Below are positions 36,598 to 44,187 of a DNA stretch of 59,180 nt, piece after piece (the first letter of the stretch is position 1; each line of letters opens with the position of its first letter). A model generated the notes under the pieces. That model did no database searches and was not told the DNA's origin. It saw only the letters and a program-made list of their open reading frames with translations. The DNA comes from Actinomycetes bacterium (lineage in GTDB: Bacteria; Actinomycetota; Actinomycetes; Actinomycetales; Microbacteriaceae). The DNA is taken from contig JAEXHA010000014.1 in NCBI GenBank assembly GCA_023450335.1, positions 1 to 59,180 of the forward strand. The letters run 5' to 3'. The position numbers and the translations under genes are program-made.

Positions 36598-37131
36598 TCA
36601 GCTCGCGGTCGCGATTCGGGATTGCAGTGTTCGGATCGTTGACCCGAGCACACCGCGGGCGAGCAATCCGCCGGCCACGAGGGGCCCTGCGGAGTCTTCG
36701 CCGACCGGCGGGAGCTGACACAGAGCGTTGCGCACCTCGGTCGTCATCTGCTGCAGCTGCCAGTCGAGCTCAGCTTCCACGTCGCCCGGTCGGCGTGCGC
36801 CTACGGCCTTCACTGCGTAGGCGGCCGCGCCGAGGGCATGTGCGCCCATGTGGGCGACGCCGGAAGCCTGAGCGGCCGCGCGTGCAGCGGCGATGGCTGC
36901 AGGCGTCCCGACCGATCCGGCGGCTCGACCGGCGACGAAGCGGCGACGGATCTCGGCGGCGGTCTCGAGTTCACCGCGACCATACGCCCGGGCGCGCGCT
37001 ATCGCGTCACGGGGGCGTTCATCGGCCGGCGCCTCTTCCTCGAACAAGGGCAGCACTCGTTCGGCGCAATCAGCCGCCCAGGCGGCCACCCGGCGCCGGT
37101 CGTCTTCGCCCAGCGACTGCGACGAGAGCAT
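36598..37131 (-). CDS. Putative immunity-type helical protein (Imm-5-like)
   Basis: 177-residue Ala-rich, all-helical protein with blocks RVAAWAADCAERVLPLFEEE, PRDAIARARAYGRGE and GVAHMGAHALGAAAYAVKAV. This pattern matches a family that databases usually call putative immunity protein; I rely on memory for that and no toxin gene is nearby. ATG 37131 has GGGAGG 7 nt upstream, so I prefer it to GTG 37146. Divergent from the ArsR-reductase gene, with a shared 116-bp region holding an ArsR-type operator, so it may belong to the same regulon. Confidence 0.5.
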   Translation of the reverse strand: MLSSQSLGEDDRRRVAAWAADCAERVLPLFEEEAPADERPRDAIARARAYGRGELETAAEIRRRFVAGRAAGSVGTPAAIAAARAAAQASGVAHMGAHALGAAAYAVKAVGARRPGDVEAELDWQLQQMTTEVRNALCQLPPVGEDSAGPLVAGGLLARGVLGSTIRTLQSRIATAS

Positions 37132-37171
37132 CCTCCATCCTCCCACGAGCGAGCCTCGGCGTGCCCTTCTG

Positions 37172-37189
37172 TATTGAGGTGCGTCAATA
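37172..37189. promoter_or_regulatory. ArsR-type operator
   Basis: TATTGA-GGTGCG-TCAATA, a perfect 6+6+6 dyad in the only AT-rich stretch of the region, 58 nt before the arsR fusion start and 40 nt before the divergent gene. ArsR/SmtB operators typically have this form. TATAGA at 37188-37193 is a possible -10 box. Confidence 0.65.
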
Positions 37190-37247
37190 TAGAAGTATCG
37201 AAGGAGGCGCTCCCCGCATGAGCGCTCACCGCTGAGAGGATCTCGTC

Positions 37248-38243
37248 GTGAACGTCAGCCTGACAACCGCACATGACGCGTGCAGCCCCGTCGTCACGCA
37301 TGCGATCGGGCTGGAAACGGCTTCCTCGGTCGCCGCGACGTTGAAGGCTTTGTCGGATCCACTGCGGCTGCGGATGCTCTCGGCTATCGCATCCGACCCG
37401 CGCGGTGAGTCCTGCGTGTGCGATCTCGCCGAGCTCGCCGACGTCGCCCAGCCGACTGTGTCACACCACCTCAAGGTGCTCAGAGACGTGGAGGTGCTCA
37501 CCTCCGAGCGACGGGGAACATGGGTCTGGTACCGGATCAATCCGAACCGGCGCGCCGCGGTGACCGCGCTGCTGGACTCGTTCGCTCCCGCGTCCATTGC
37601 GCGCCCGCACGGCTCTGACACGCGAGACGAGGGGGTGCGCCCAGACTTCGATGCGCGGGTGACGCGTCTTGCCGAAGAGCTGGCAGGTGAGGTTCCTGAG
37701 CTCGACGAGGATGTCGTGTTGTCGATCGTCCGAGAGTCGTACACGTCGCTCGCCCGGTCGGCCCGAGTCACCTCGGCTCTCGTGCCTCTCACCGAACGCT
37801 TCGCCCGTCAACGCCTCACCGACCTTGCCCGCGACCGGGCCGCGTCGATCCCTCAGGTTCTTTTCGTCTGCGTCGCGAACGCCGGACGCTCGCAGCTCGC
37901 CGCCGCGCTGGTCGACGAGATCGCCGCCGGCAAGGTGGTGGCTCGCTCGGCGGGATCCGCTCCCGCCGATGTCATCCATCCTCATGTGCGTTCGATACTC
38001 GCCGAGATCGAAGGTGATCAGGCAGCAGAACGCTTCCCGAAGCCGATCACCGACGACGCCGTCCGCGCGGCCGACGTCGTCATCACGATGGGTTGCGGCG
38101 ACGTCTGCCCGATCATCCCCGGCGTCCGCTACGACGACTGGGCCGTCGGCGACCCGGCCCTCGCCTCCCGCGCGGGCGTCGAAGCCATCCGCGACGACAT
38201 CGCCGCGCGCGTGCGCGCGCTCGTCGATGATCTTCTTTCCTGA
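37248..38243 (+). CDS. ArsR regulator fused to arsenate reductase
   Basis: 331-residue three-part protein. Residues 20-115 are a winged-helix ArsR repressor (LKALSDPLRLRMLSAI; recognition helix VAQPTVSHHLKVL) with an ESCVCDL metal site (Cys56, Cys58). Residues ~130-200 form a helical block (LAEELAGEVPELDEDVVLSI), like the three-helix segment in front of some actinobacterial arsenate reductases. Residues 200-331 are a low-molecular-weight phosphatase-type reductase with P-loop CVANAGRSQ (Cys208) and MGCGDVCP (Cys283, Cys287). Sensor and enzyme are thus one polypeptide, likely autoregulating through the operator at 37172. GTG start after GAGAGGATC. arsC follows by 24 bp. Confidence 0.9.
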   Translation: MNVSLTTAHDACSPVVTHAIGLETASSVAATLKALSDPLRLRMLSAIASDPRGESCVCDLAELADVAQPTVSHHLKVLRDVEVLTSERRGTWVWYRINPNRRAAVTALLDSFAPASIARPHGSDTRDEGVRPDFDARVTRLAEELAGEVPELDEDVVLSIVRESYTSLARSARVTSALVPLTERFARQRLTDLARDRAASIPQVLFVCVANAGRSQLAAALVDEIAAGKVVARSAGSAPADVIHPHVRSILAEIEGDQAAERFPKPITDDAVRAADVVITMGCGDVCPIIPGVRYDDWAVGDPALASRAGVEAIRDDIAARVRALVDDLLS

Positions 38244-38267
38244 CGACCTCTCTCACCAGGAGCAACC

Positions 38268-38675
38268 ATGACTGATACCGCCATCACGCCCTCCGTCCTG
38301 TTCGTCTGCGTACACAACGCCGGACGCTCGCAGATGGCCGCCGGATTCCTGCGCGACATCGCCGGCGACCGCATCGAGGTCCGCTCTGCAGGCTCCCTCC
38401 CCGCCGACCAGATCAACCCGACCGCGGTCGCGGCGATGGCTGAGCTCGGCATCGACATCGCCGCCGAGCAGCCCAAAGTACTCATGACCGAAGCGGTACA
38501 AGCATCCGATGTCGTGATCACGATGGGGTGCGGCGACGCCTGCCCGTTCTTCCCCGGCAAGCGGTATGAAGACTGGAAGCTCGACGACCCGGCCGGTCAG
38601 GGCATCGACGCCGTCCGCCCGATCCGTGACGACATCCGCGCGCGCATCGAGCAGCTGGTGAGCGAACTCCTCTGA
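38268..38675 (+). CDS. arsC: Arsenate reductase, low-molecular-weight phosphatase type
   Basis: 135 residues. Nucleophile Cys14 in FVCVHNAGRSQMA and the Cys pair C88/C92 in MGCGDACPFFPGKRYEDW. This is the thioredoxin- or mycothiol-linked ArsC class. It resembles the C-terminal domain of the preceding fusion protein, so the operon encodes two reductases. CAGGAGCAACC precedes the ATG. No arsenite efflux gene (acr3, arsB) is present in the window, which is unusual for a resistance operon. Confidence 0.93.
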   Translation: MTDTAITPSVLFVCVHNAGRSQMAAGFLRDIAGDRIEVRSAGSLPADQINPTAVAAMAELGIDIAAEQPKVLMTEAVQASDVVITMGCGDACPFFPGKRYEDWKLDDPAGQGIDAVRPIRDDIRARIEQLVSELL

Positions 38676-38690
38676 CTCCCGCGCAGCCTG

Positions 38691-38710
38691 CCGAAAACGA
38701 TCGTTTCCGG
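38691..38710. repeat. Palindromic repeat copy A (left of HNH-SDR block)
   Basis: CCGAAAACGATCGTTTCCGG is a 20-bp palindrome with one mismatched pair. The 18-nt string TGCCGAAAACGATCGTTT recurs exactly, in the same orientation, at 40088. Centre ACGATCGT and flanking A/T runs resemble LacI-family operators. Confidence 0.75.
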
Positions 38711-38793
38711 CGCGGGTAGGCGAGGCGGCCCGAATCGACTGCCGCTAACGCAGGCCATTACCCCTTTTCGGCGGCAGCTTTCGGCGCACGTGA

Positions 38794-39183
38794 TCATGCG
38801 TCGTTGTGCTCGTCTGCAGACAGGAGTTCATTCAGGATCTTTGCGTGGCGGACGAGGAAGGTCCGCTCGTCCAACTTCTTTCGACGAAGCCACGCGGTGA
38901 CCTCGCCGTTGTGTTTGCTCGCGTTACACGACGCGCAGGCCGGGACCACGTTTTCGAGGGTGTAGCGGCCACCGCGAGAGATCGGCATGATGCAGTCGCG
39001 CTGCAAGGCAGCGTTCGACCCCTGGCAGTAAGCGCAGCCGCCCCATGCATCGTGAAGGCTGGCCCACTGCGCGGGCGTGAGGTCGTTGTCCGCTCGAGCC
39101 AGCCGTTGCTTTCTTCGCTTGGCATACCTTGCGCGGGCCGCGGCCGACCGTGCAGCGGGAGGGAACCTGCGACCGGAAGGCAC
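38794..39183 (-). CDS. HNH-family endonuclease, first His replaced by Cys
   Basis: 129 residues from GTG 39183: a basic N-terminus (AAARARYAKRRKQRLA), zinc cysteines C50/C53 (CAYC) and C83/C86 (CASCN), and the beta-beta-alpha core DCIMPISRGGRYTLENVVPA. In canonical HNH proteins the sequence is DHIxPxSRGG; here the general-base His is Cys64, a two-base change, while the later Asn and Lys remain. Activity is therefore doubtful. The frame is open to 39306, but that part overlaps the SDR gene; a TACGGT -10 box 6 nt before GTG 39183 supports a leaderless start there. No phage or terminase genes adjoin. Confidence 0.8.
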   Translation of the reverse strand: MPSGRRFPPAARSAAARARYAKRRKQRLARADNDLTPAQWASLHDAWGGCAYCQGSNAALQRDCIMPISRGGRYTLENVVPACASCNASKHNGEVTAWLRRKKLDERTFLVRHAKILNELLSADEHNDA

Positions 39184-39189
39184 ACGTTC

Positions 39190-39195
39190 ACCGTA
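39190..39195 (-). promoter_or_regulatory. -10 box of the HNH gene
   Basis: TACGGT (39195-39190, minus strand), 6 nt before GTG 39183. Lies between the HNH start and the SDR stop. Confidence 0.4.
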
Positions 39196-39244
39196 CTGCG
39201 CAGGGTCACTCCCGACGCGATCGACGGTGCGGCGTGGCCCAGTC

Positions 39245-40051
39245 CTAGTCGTACACGTTCCAGGGATCGGCCCGCACGCGCTCATCGATTGCGGCCGCGT
39301 CATCACCGATGATCACTCGCCACGATCCGTGTTCGATAGCGCGAAGAATCGTATTCGCCGCTGCTTCGCTCGTCGCCGGCTCATACTCCGCAAAGAGACC
39401 GCCAAGCGCGCGTTTCCAAGTGCGCGGCGGCGCAGGCATGCCCGTTCTCACATGACCCGCCAGGACGAGCACTGCGGAAAGATGAGGTGCATTCCGCTGG
39501 AAATCGACAATGAGCGACTCGGTGAACCCCCGCACTGCGAACTTCGCCGAAGAGTAGGCAGAGTGAGGGGTGCGAGGACCAAGACTCGCCCAGACGGCGT
39601 TCACCGACGCCGTGTTCACGACCACACCCTGATCGGCGGCGAGAAGCATGGGCAGGAACTCTCGTGTGCAGTTATAGGTGCCCGACCATGACACTGCGAA
39701 AGTGCGCTCCCACTCCTCCGGCGGCGCGGTCACGAAAGACATCCCGCCGATAGCGCCCGCATTATTGAACAGGAGATGGATATGGTCCGTGCCGTGTTCA
39801 CGTGCGACCTCGTGCTGAAGGCCCTTCACCGCAGCGCGATCCGACACGTCACACATATGCGCGGTAACTCGCACCTTCGAGGCGAGGCGCTGAGCACGAC
39901 GAACCGCGGACTGAAGCTTACGCTGATCAAGATCACACGCAGCGACGTGAACGCCACGTTGCACAAGCGCCAGCATCAGATCCAGCCCAATTCCGGATGC
40001 AGCCCCGGTGATGACTGCGAGGCGGTCACTGAAACGCTCGAACACGGGCAC
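39245..40051 (-). CDS. Short-chain dehydrogenase/reductase
   Basis: 268 residues from GTG 40051. Cofactor motif TGAASGIG at 15-22, an Asp-containing DLDQ after strand 2 (favours NAD), NNAG at 96-99 and catalytic Ser149-Tyr166-Lys170 (NTASVNAV, AYSSAKFAV). Classical SDR; substrate unknown. The frame is open to 40177, but the upstream part is His/Arg-rich and unlike SDRs, and TATCCT 6 nt before the GTG supports a leaderless start. Base composition is somewhat less GC-biased than in core genes. The HNH gene follows on the same strand, and both are bracketed by the palindromic repeats. Confidence 0.87.
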   Translation of the reverse strand: MPVFERFSDRLAVITGAASGIGLDLMLALVQRGVHVAACDLDQRKLQSAVRRAQRLASKVRVTAHMCDVSDRAAVKGLQHEVAREHGTDHIHLLFNNAGAIGGMSFVTAPPEEWERTFAVSWSGTYNCTREFLPMLLAADQGVVVNTASVNAVWASLGPRTPHSAYSSAKFAVRGFTESLIVDFQRNAPHLSAVLVLAGHVRTGMPAPPRTWKRALGGLFAEYEPATSEAAANTILRAIEHGSWRVIIGDDAAAIDERVRADPWNVYD

Positions 40052-40057
40052 ACGGCC

Positions 40058-40063
40058 AGGATA
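40058..40063 (-). promoter_or_regulatory. -10 box of the SDR gene
   Basis: TATCCT (40063-40058, minus strand), 6 nt before GTG 40051. Repeat copy B lies 27-46 bp further upstream, in the place where a regulator of this promoter would bind. Confidence 0.45.
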
Positions 40064-40089
40064 CTGATCGAGGTGTGCTCGACGGTATG

Positions 40090-40109
40090 CCGAAAACGAT
40101 CGTTTGCGG
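40090..40109. repeat. Palindromic repeat copy B (right of HNH-SDR block)
   Basis: CCGAAAACGATCGTTTGCGG, same 20-bp palindrome as at 38691 with one base changed. It lies just upstream of the SDR promoter. The stretch 40110-40301 that follows has no other recognised element apart from the metzincin ribosome-binding site. Confidence 0.75.
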
Positions 40110-40301
40110 TGATGGCCGTGGTGTTGGCGGCGCTGGCATCCACCCGAGTGGGGCTGGCACTTGGCCGAAACGCGCACGGATCAGGGCTCAGACGCACTTG
40201 TCGGCGGCGATGAGATCGGTTTACGGGTAAATGCTTGGCTTCTGATCTGGGGGTCTGTACTTTGGGGCTATTCGCGCCGGAAGATCTGGGGGATCACATT
40301 G

Positions 40302-40916
40302 ATGCGGGGACTGAAGATCAGACGAGCGGCTCTGGCCGCGACCATCGCGGGGGTGCTCGTTCTCGCAAGCGGGGTGCCCGCTAACGCGGTAACTGTCAAC
40401 GGCGAGCGGATCGACTGGCTCAAGAAGATGGCAACCGGGTAGAACATTGGCTATTGGATTGCTCCCGGTAACGAGTACACGACCTCGATCCCAAACGCGG
40501 TACAAAAGATCATGTACCCCTCGGGCATGACGAATCCCATGGTGCTGTGGAAGACCACCGTCAACTCCAACTCGAACATGGACTTCTACCAGTACTACAG
40601 TTCGAGTTCCACTGAGCCTGTCGCCAAGACAACAAGCCACCGCAAGAACGCCAGCGGCAACTACTACGCGATGCCGATCAGCGAGAAAGACGCGTACAAC
40701 TGGGTCTACGCGGAGGTGCGGCTGAACGATTACCACATGGACGGATTGTCGAACACGAAGCGTGTGGCCGTGATCGTCCACGAGATGCTGCATGGGTACG
40801 GGCTCCGCGATCTGTACAACTCGGCCAACAAGGCATCGATCATGTATGGCACGATCGCCGGCACCGCGACAGGTCTCACGTCCGATGCCAACAACATTCT
40901 CAACGCAAAGTATTGA
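40302..40916 (+). pseudogene. Secreted metzincin-like protease gene interrupted by an amber codon
   Basis: One reading frame runs from ATG 40302 (GGGGGATC upstream) to TGA 40916 but contains TAG at 40440-40442 as codon 47. The first part is a signal peptide (RRAALAATIAGVLVLASG, cleavage after PANA) plus the start of a mature protein. After the TAG the same frame continues IGYWIAPGNEYTTSIPNAV and reaches HEMLHGYGLRD (codons 160-170) and a Met-turn SIMYG, the HExxHxxGxxD pattern of snapalysin-like metzincins. A downstream ATG (40512) would give a product with no signal peptide. Either the gene is inactive, the base is an error, or the amber is read through. Lower GC than neighbours. A lipoprotein gene follows by 12 bp. 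Confidence 0.8.
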
Positions 40917-40928
40917 ACGAAGGCATCG

Positions 40929-41591
40929 ATGATGAAGAAGCTCGTTCCTCCTGCTCTCGTGTTCACCGTTCTCGTCCTCGCTTCCTGCTCAGCAACGCCA
41001 TCGGTCACACCTGAACCGGTCAGCAGTGAAGCGTCGACCACCCAGAAGACCGCGCCCACTGCGACCGCGTCCGAACCTGACGTGACGGTCTCCGCGATGT
41101 GGGCGTTCGACGTCACCAGCATTGACGAGATTCGCAAGCACGCCGATCTTCTCGTCGCAGCTGAGGTTACAACGGTCGCTGACCGAGCCACCTTCGCCGT
41201 TCCCGGTAGTGGGATGCCGTACACCGAGGTAGGCCTTCGCATCGATGATGTCCTCAAGGGAGCCCCACCCAAGTCCGACTTCACCGCTCTCTACGCTGGT
41301 GGCACGGTGACACTGCAGCAGGTTCTCAATGACTCACAAAAGGAGAGCGCAGAGAAGAGCGGCGTCACCGAGCTGACACGGGACGAACTCAGTCAGCGGA
41401 CCCAGACCTACGCATACGACGAGCACGTTGAGCTGGTTCCCGGCTCAAAGTACGTACTGGCGCTCGGTCGCAACGAAGACGGGACCTACACGATCGGTCC
41501 AGCGGGGTTCGCGGTCTTCCACCTAGACGGCGAGACACTTGTCAACGACATCACCGGCAGCAAGTACGCGTACGGCGACCTGCGGGGATAA
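40929..41591 (+). CDS. Hypothetical lipoprotein
   Basis: 220 residues. Signal peptide MMKKLVPPALVFTVLVLASC ends in a lipobox (LASC, Cys20), followed by a Ser/Thr/Pro-rich linker and a globular domain of ~160 residues (VGLRIDDVLKGAPPKSDF, YVLALGRNEDGTYTIGPAGF). I do not recognise the family. Two ATGs are adjacent at 40929 and 40932. It follows the broken metzincin gene by 12 bp, so the two were probably one operon; an accessory or inhibitory role for the protease is speculation. GC is below that of the core genes. Confidence 0.75.
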   Translation: MMKKLVPPALVFTVLVLASCSATPSVTPEPVSSEASTTQKTAPTATASEPDVTVSAMWAFDVTSIDEIRKHADLLVAAEVTTVADRATFAVPGSGMPYTEVGLRIDDVLKGAPPKSDFTALYAGGTVTLQQVLNDSQKESAEKSGVTELTRDELSQRTQTYAYDEHVELVPGSKYVLALGRNEDGTYTIGPAGFAVFHLDGETLVNDITGSKYAYGDLRG

Positions 41592-41603
41592 GCGGGGCCC
41601 CGC
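41592..41603. repeat. 12-bp palindrome after the lipoprotein gene
   Basis: GCGGGGCCCCGC directly follows the stop codon. No loop, so it is not a good hairpin. Nothing else was recognised in 41604-41744. Confidence 0.4.
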
Positions 41604-41744
41604 GGGCCGCGCCGCCAAGATCAGGTGGTGACGAGCGCGCACAGATACCGGACGGTGCGATGACCTGCGCGATGGCCGTGGCCGTCGTCTGGCCATGCGG
41701 CCAGTTGCGGAGCCGTCACCGGTCGACCTGCGCAGCGCGCGTGT

Positions 41745-43319
41745 TCACCAGCCCGCGTCAGACAGCGCCTTGAGCGCCATCGCACGCGGATTGTACGGGT
41801 GGCGCACGCCCTGGATCTCACGGTGGTCCTGGTGCCCGGGACCGAACCAGAGGATCGCATCGCCCTCGCCGACCATCGAGACCGCCTTCATGATGGCGTC
41901 TTCGGGGGGCGTGATGTTGAACAGACCGCCGGCCGGCGGCGCCTGGACGGCACCGGAGTAGAGCCCGTCGCGGATGACAGCGGCGTCCTCCCAGCGCGGG
42001 TGGTGGTCGGTGACGATCGCGATGTCGCTGTTGCGCGCGGCGGCCAGGCCCATCGCCGGGCGTTTGGTCGTATCGCGCGAGCCGTCGGCGCCGAACATGA
42101 TGAGCAGCTTGCCGGGGGTCTGGCGGCGCACCGCCTGCGCCGTCATGTCGAAGCCGTCGGGGGTGTGCGCGAAGTCGAGGTACACCTTCGGGCCGCGGCC
42201 GGTGGTGACCACCTCGGTGCGGCCGGGCAGCTCAGCCCGGATGCCGCCGTCTCGGGCGAGCGTGTCGACGATCTGGTCCCAGGTGGCCACGCCCGACTCG
42301 AGGATCATGACGATCGCGAGCCCCGCGTTGGCGGCCATGTGCGGGCCGGTGACCGGGACGGTCGTCACCAGGTGCCGCCCGTCAGGGCCGGTGAGCTCCA
42401 TGACGGTGGCGTTGATGGCCTCGTCGAGCATGCGCACCTGCCACTGGGCGGTCGCGGCCAGCTCGGCGTTCTCGGCGATCTCGGCGGTCGCGATGGTCGT
42501 GACCGGGATGTCGGCGTGCTCCATGACGCGACGCCCGGCGGGGGTGTCGAGGGAGACGACGGCGCGGGCAGCGCGGTCGGACCGGAACATGCGCAGCTTG
42601 CCCTCGAGGTACTCCGTCATGTCGGCGAAGTCGTCCATGTGGTCGTTCTGCAGGTTCGTGAACCCGGCGACGTCGTAGAACACGCCGTCGACGCGGTGGC
42701 GGACGATCGCCTGCACACTGACCTCGAGCGCCATGACGGTGACGCCGTGCTCCTTCATATAGGCGATCAGCGCGTGCAGCTCGCTCGACTCGGGCGTCGT
42801 CAGGCGCGCCATGACGACGTCGCCGTCGATGTGCCGGCGCGCCGAGGACGACATGCCTGAGGTGAGACCGAGCTGCTGCAGCAGGGCGTCCTGCAGGTGC
42901 ACGGTGGAGGTCTTACCGTTGGTGCCGGTGACGCCGAGCATGACGGGCATGGTGTCGACGTTGCCGTAGACGAAAGCGGCCAGGTCGGCCATGCGCCCAC
43001 GCGGGTCGTCGGTCACCAGGAGAGGAACCCCCGCATCCTTTGCCATCTCGGCGCCGTCGGCGTCGGTGAGGATCGCCACCGCGCCCTGCTGCGCGGCCTC
43101 GGCGGCGAACTCGGCGCCGTGCCGGCGCACGCCATGGATGCCGACGAAGATGTCGCCCGGCCGCAGATCGCCGGTGGCGAGCGTGACGCCGGTGGCCGCG
43201 AGACCGGTCAGGTCGCCACGCACCTCGTAGTCGAAGCGGGCCGCGATCTCGTCGAGCGCGCGCACGGGCGGATGGGCCGGGCGAAGCACGGGCGGGGTGG
43301 CAGTGGGAGGAGTCGGCAT
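41745..43319 (-). CDS. Mur ligase, MurE paralogue
   Basis: 524-residue ATP-dependent amide ligase with the three MurE domains. P-loop TGTNGKTS at 131-138, TTPESSELHALIAYM, the carbamylated-lysine region EYLEGKLRMF, and LDFAHTPDGFDMT. Two diagnostic motifs differ from housekeeping MurE: EVSVQAIVRHRVDG in place of EVSSHAL..RVDG, and DHHPRWED at 438 in place of the DNPR amino-acid selection loop of meso-diaminopimelate enzymes. The gene also stands outside the dcw cluster, so it probably adds another residue or modifies another wall precursor. ATG 43319 has no clear Shine-Dalgarno. Confidence 0.88.
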   Translation of the reverse strand: MPTPPTATPPVLRPAHPPVRALDEIAARFDYEVRGDLTGLAATGVTLATGDLRPGDIFVGIHGVRRHGAEFAAEAAQQGAVAILTDADGAEMAKDAGVPLLVTDDPRGRMADLAAFVYGNVDTMPVMLGVTGTNGKTSTVHLQDALLQQLGLTSGMSSSARRHIDGDVVMARLTTPESSELHALIAYMKEHGVTVMALEVSVQAIVRHRVDGVFYDVAGFTNLQNDHMDDFADMTEYLEGKLRMFRSDRAARAVVSLDTPAGRRVMEHADIPVTTIATAEIAENAELAATAQWQVRMLDEAINATVMELTGPDGRHLVTTVPVTGPHMAANAGLAIVMILESGVATWDQIVDTLARDGGIRAELPGRTEVVTTGRGPKVYLDFAHTPDGFDMTAQAVRRQTPGKLLIMFGADGSRDTTKRPAMGLAAARNSDIAIVTDHHPRWEDAAVIRDGLYSGAVQAPPAGGLFNITPPEDAIMKAVSMVGEGDAILWFGPGHQDHREIQGVRHPYNPRAMALKALSDAGW

Positions 43320-43362
43320 AGCTCGTCCATCTTCTCACCCGCGCCCGTGCATCGCGTGAGCG

Positions 43363-44049
43363 TCAGCGCTTACGACGCGTGAATATCGCCACCCCCAGTG
43401 CGGCCACCGCGGCCACCAGAGCGCCGCCGCCCAGCCAGCGTGCCACAGGGTCTGCTCCGGCCACGGCGTCGGTGCCGTCCCCGTGACCGTCGGTGTCGGT
43501 GTGCCCGTGCCCGCCGTCGTCGGCGGCGATCTCGCCGACCGCGACGACCGGCGCGGGGGCGTCGAGGTCGTGCGGGTCTTCGCCGTCGGCGGCGATCTCG
43601 GCCCACGCGGTCTGCCCGGCCACGCACTCCTGCACGACGGGGAAGGCCACGTCGGTGCCGGCCGCCGATGAGGCGAACACGACATCGAGCGACACGGTGG
43701 CGTTCACGCCGTTCTCGATCGGCGTCGCGGCCGTGTAGGTGATCTCGGTGGCGATGCCGTCGGCGCCGAGCTCGCGGCTGATGGTCCAGGCGCCGTCGAG
43801 CACCGGTGTCACCGCGTCGATGCCGTCGGGCATTTCGAAGACCAGAGCGGTGGTCGGCGAGTCCTCGCAGCTGTGGCTGAAGCTGAAGTCCAGCCGGGTG
43901 GTCGTGCCGGCCGCGCTCTCGCCGGGCGAGACGTGCACATGGGCTGCGGCAGCCAGTGGTGTGGCGACGGCCACAGCGGCACCGACGGCCAGGCCTGCGG
44001 CCAGCCGGACGCGGCGACGGGTGGGCGAGGGGGAAGGGGTGGAAGGCAT
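43363..44049 (-). CDS. YcnI-family (DUF1775) copper-associated membrane-anchored protein
   Basis: 228 residues from ATG 44049, chosen over upstream starts because a signal peptide follows at once (RRRVRLAAGLAVGAAVAVA...AAA|HVHVSP). The mature N-terminal His is the copper ligand in characterised YcnI. The DUF1775 domain follows (DFSFSHSCEDSPTTALVFEMPDG, EITYTA). Then come a His/Asp-rich linker (DDGGHGHTDTDGHGDG), one membrane helix (LGGGALVAAVAALGVAIF) and a basic tail. The membrane protein gene upstream on the same strand is the usual kind of partner. It probably handles copper on the cell surface. Confidence 0.85.
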   Translation of the reverse strand: MPSTPSPSPTRRRVRLAAGLAVGAAVAVATPLAAAAHVHVSPGESAAGTTTRLDFSFSHSCEDSPTTALVFEMPDGIDAVTPVLDGAWTISRELGADGIATEITYTAATPIENGVNATVSLDVVFASSAAGTDVAFPVVQECVAGQTAWAEIAADGEDPHDLDAPAPVVAVGEIAADDGGHGHTDTDGHGDGTDAVAGADPVARWLGGGALVAAVAALGVAIFTRRKR

Positions 44050-44138
44050 GCTGTTCTCTCTGGTCGTGGTGGCGACGGCGTCGCCGGATCGCAGCGGTGG
44101 TCGCGTTCGCCGCACGGACGAGGGCGGGCTGCAGAGTT

Positions 44139-44166
44139 GCCGGCGCGATCGGAACCGCGCGCCGGC
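44139..44166 (-). other. GC-rich hairpin between the membrane protein gene and ycnI
   Basis: GCCGGCGCG (44139-44147) and CGCGCCGGC (44158-44166) form a perfect 9-bp stem with a 10-nt loop, 21 nt after the stop of the upstream gene. No T-run; it may reduce read-through into ycnI or protect the upstream message. Confidence 0.5.
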
Positions 44167-44187
44167 CGGTGTCGATGAAGACGAGAT

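Noticed and set aside
38691..40109. Insertion sequence bounded by the two palindromes
   Set aside because: No transposase and no terminal inverted repeats around the block; kept as a hypothesis of a mobile unit or operator pair only.
40440..40442. Programmed recoding (pyrrolysine or other) at the amber codon in the metzincin gene
   Set aside because: No downstream recoding element or pyl gene is visible; mutation or sequencing error is simpler.
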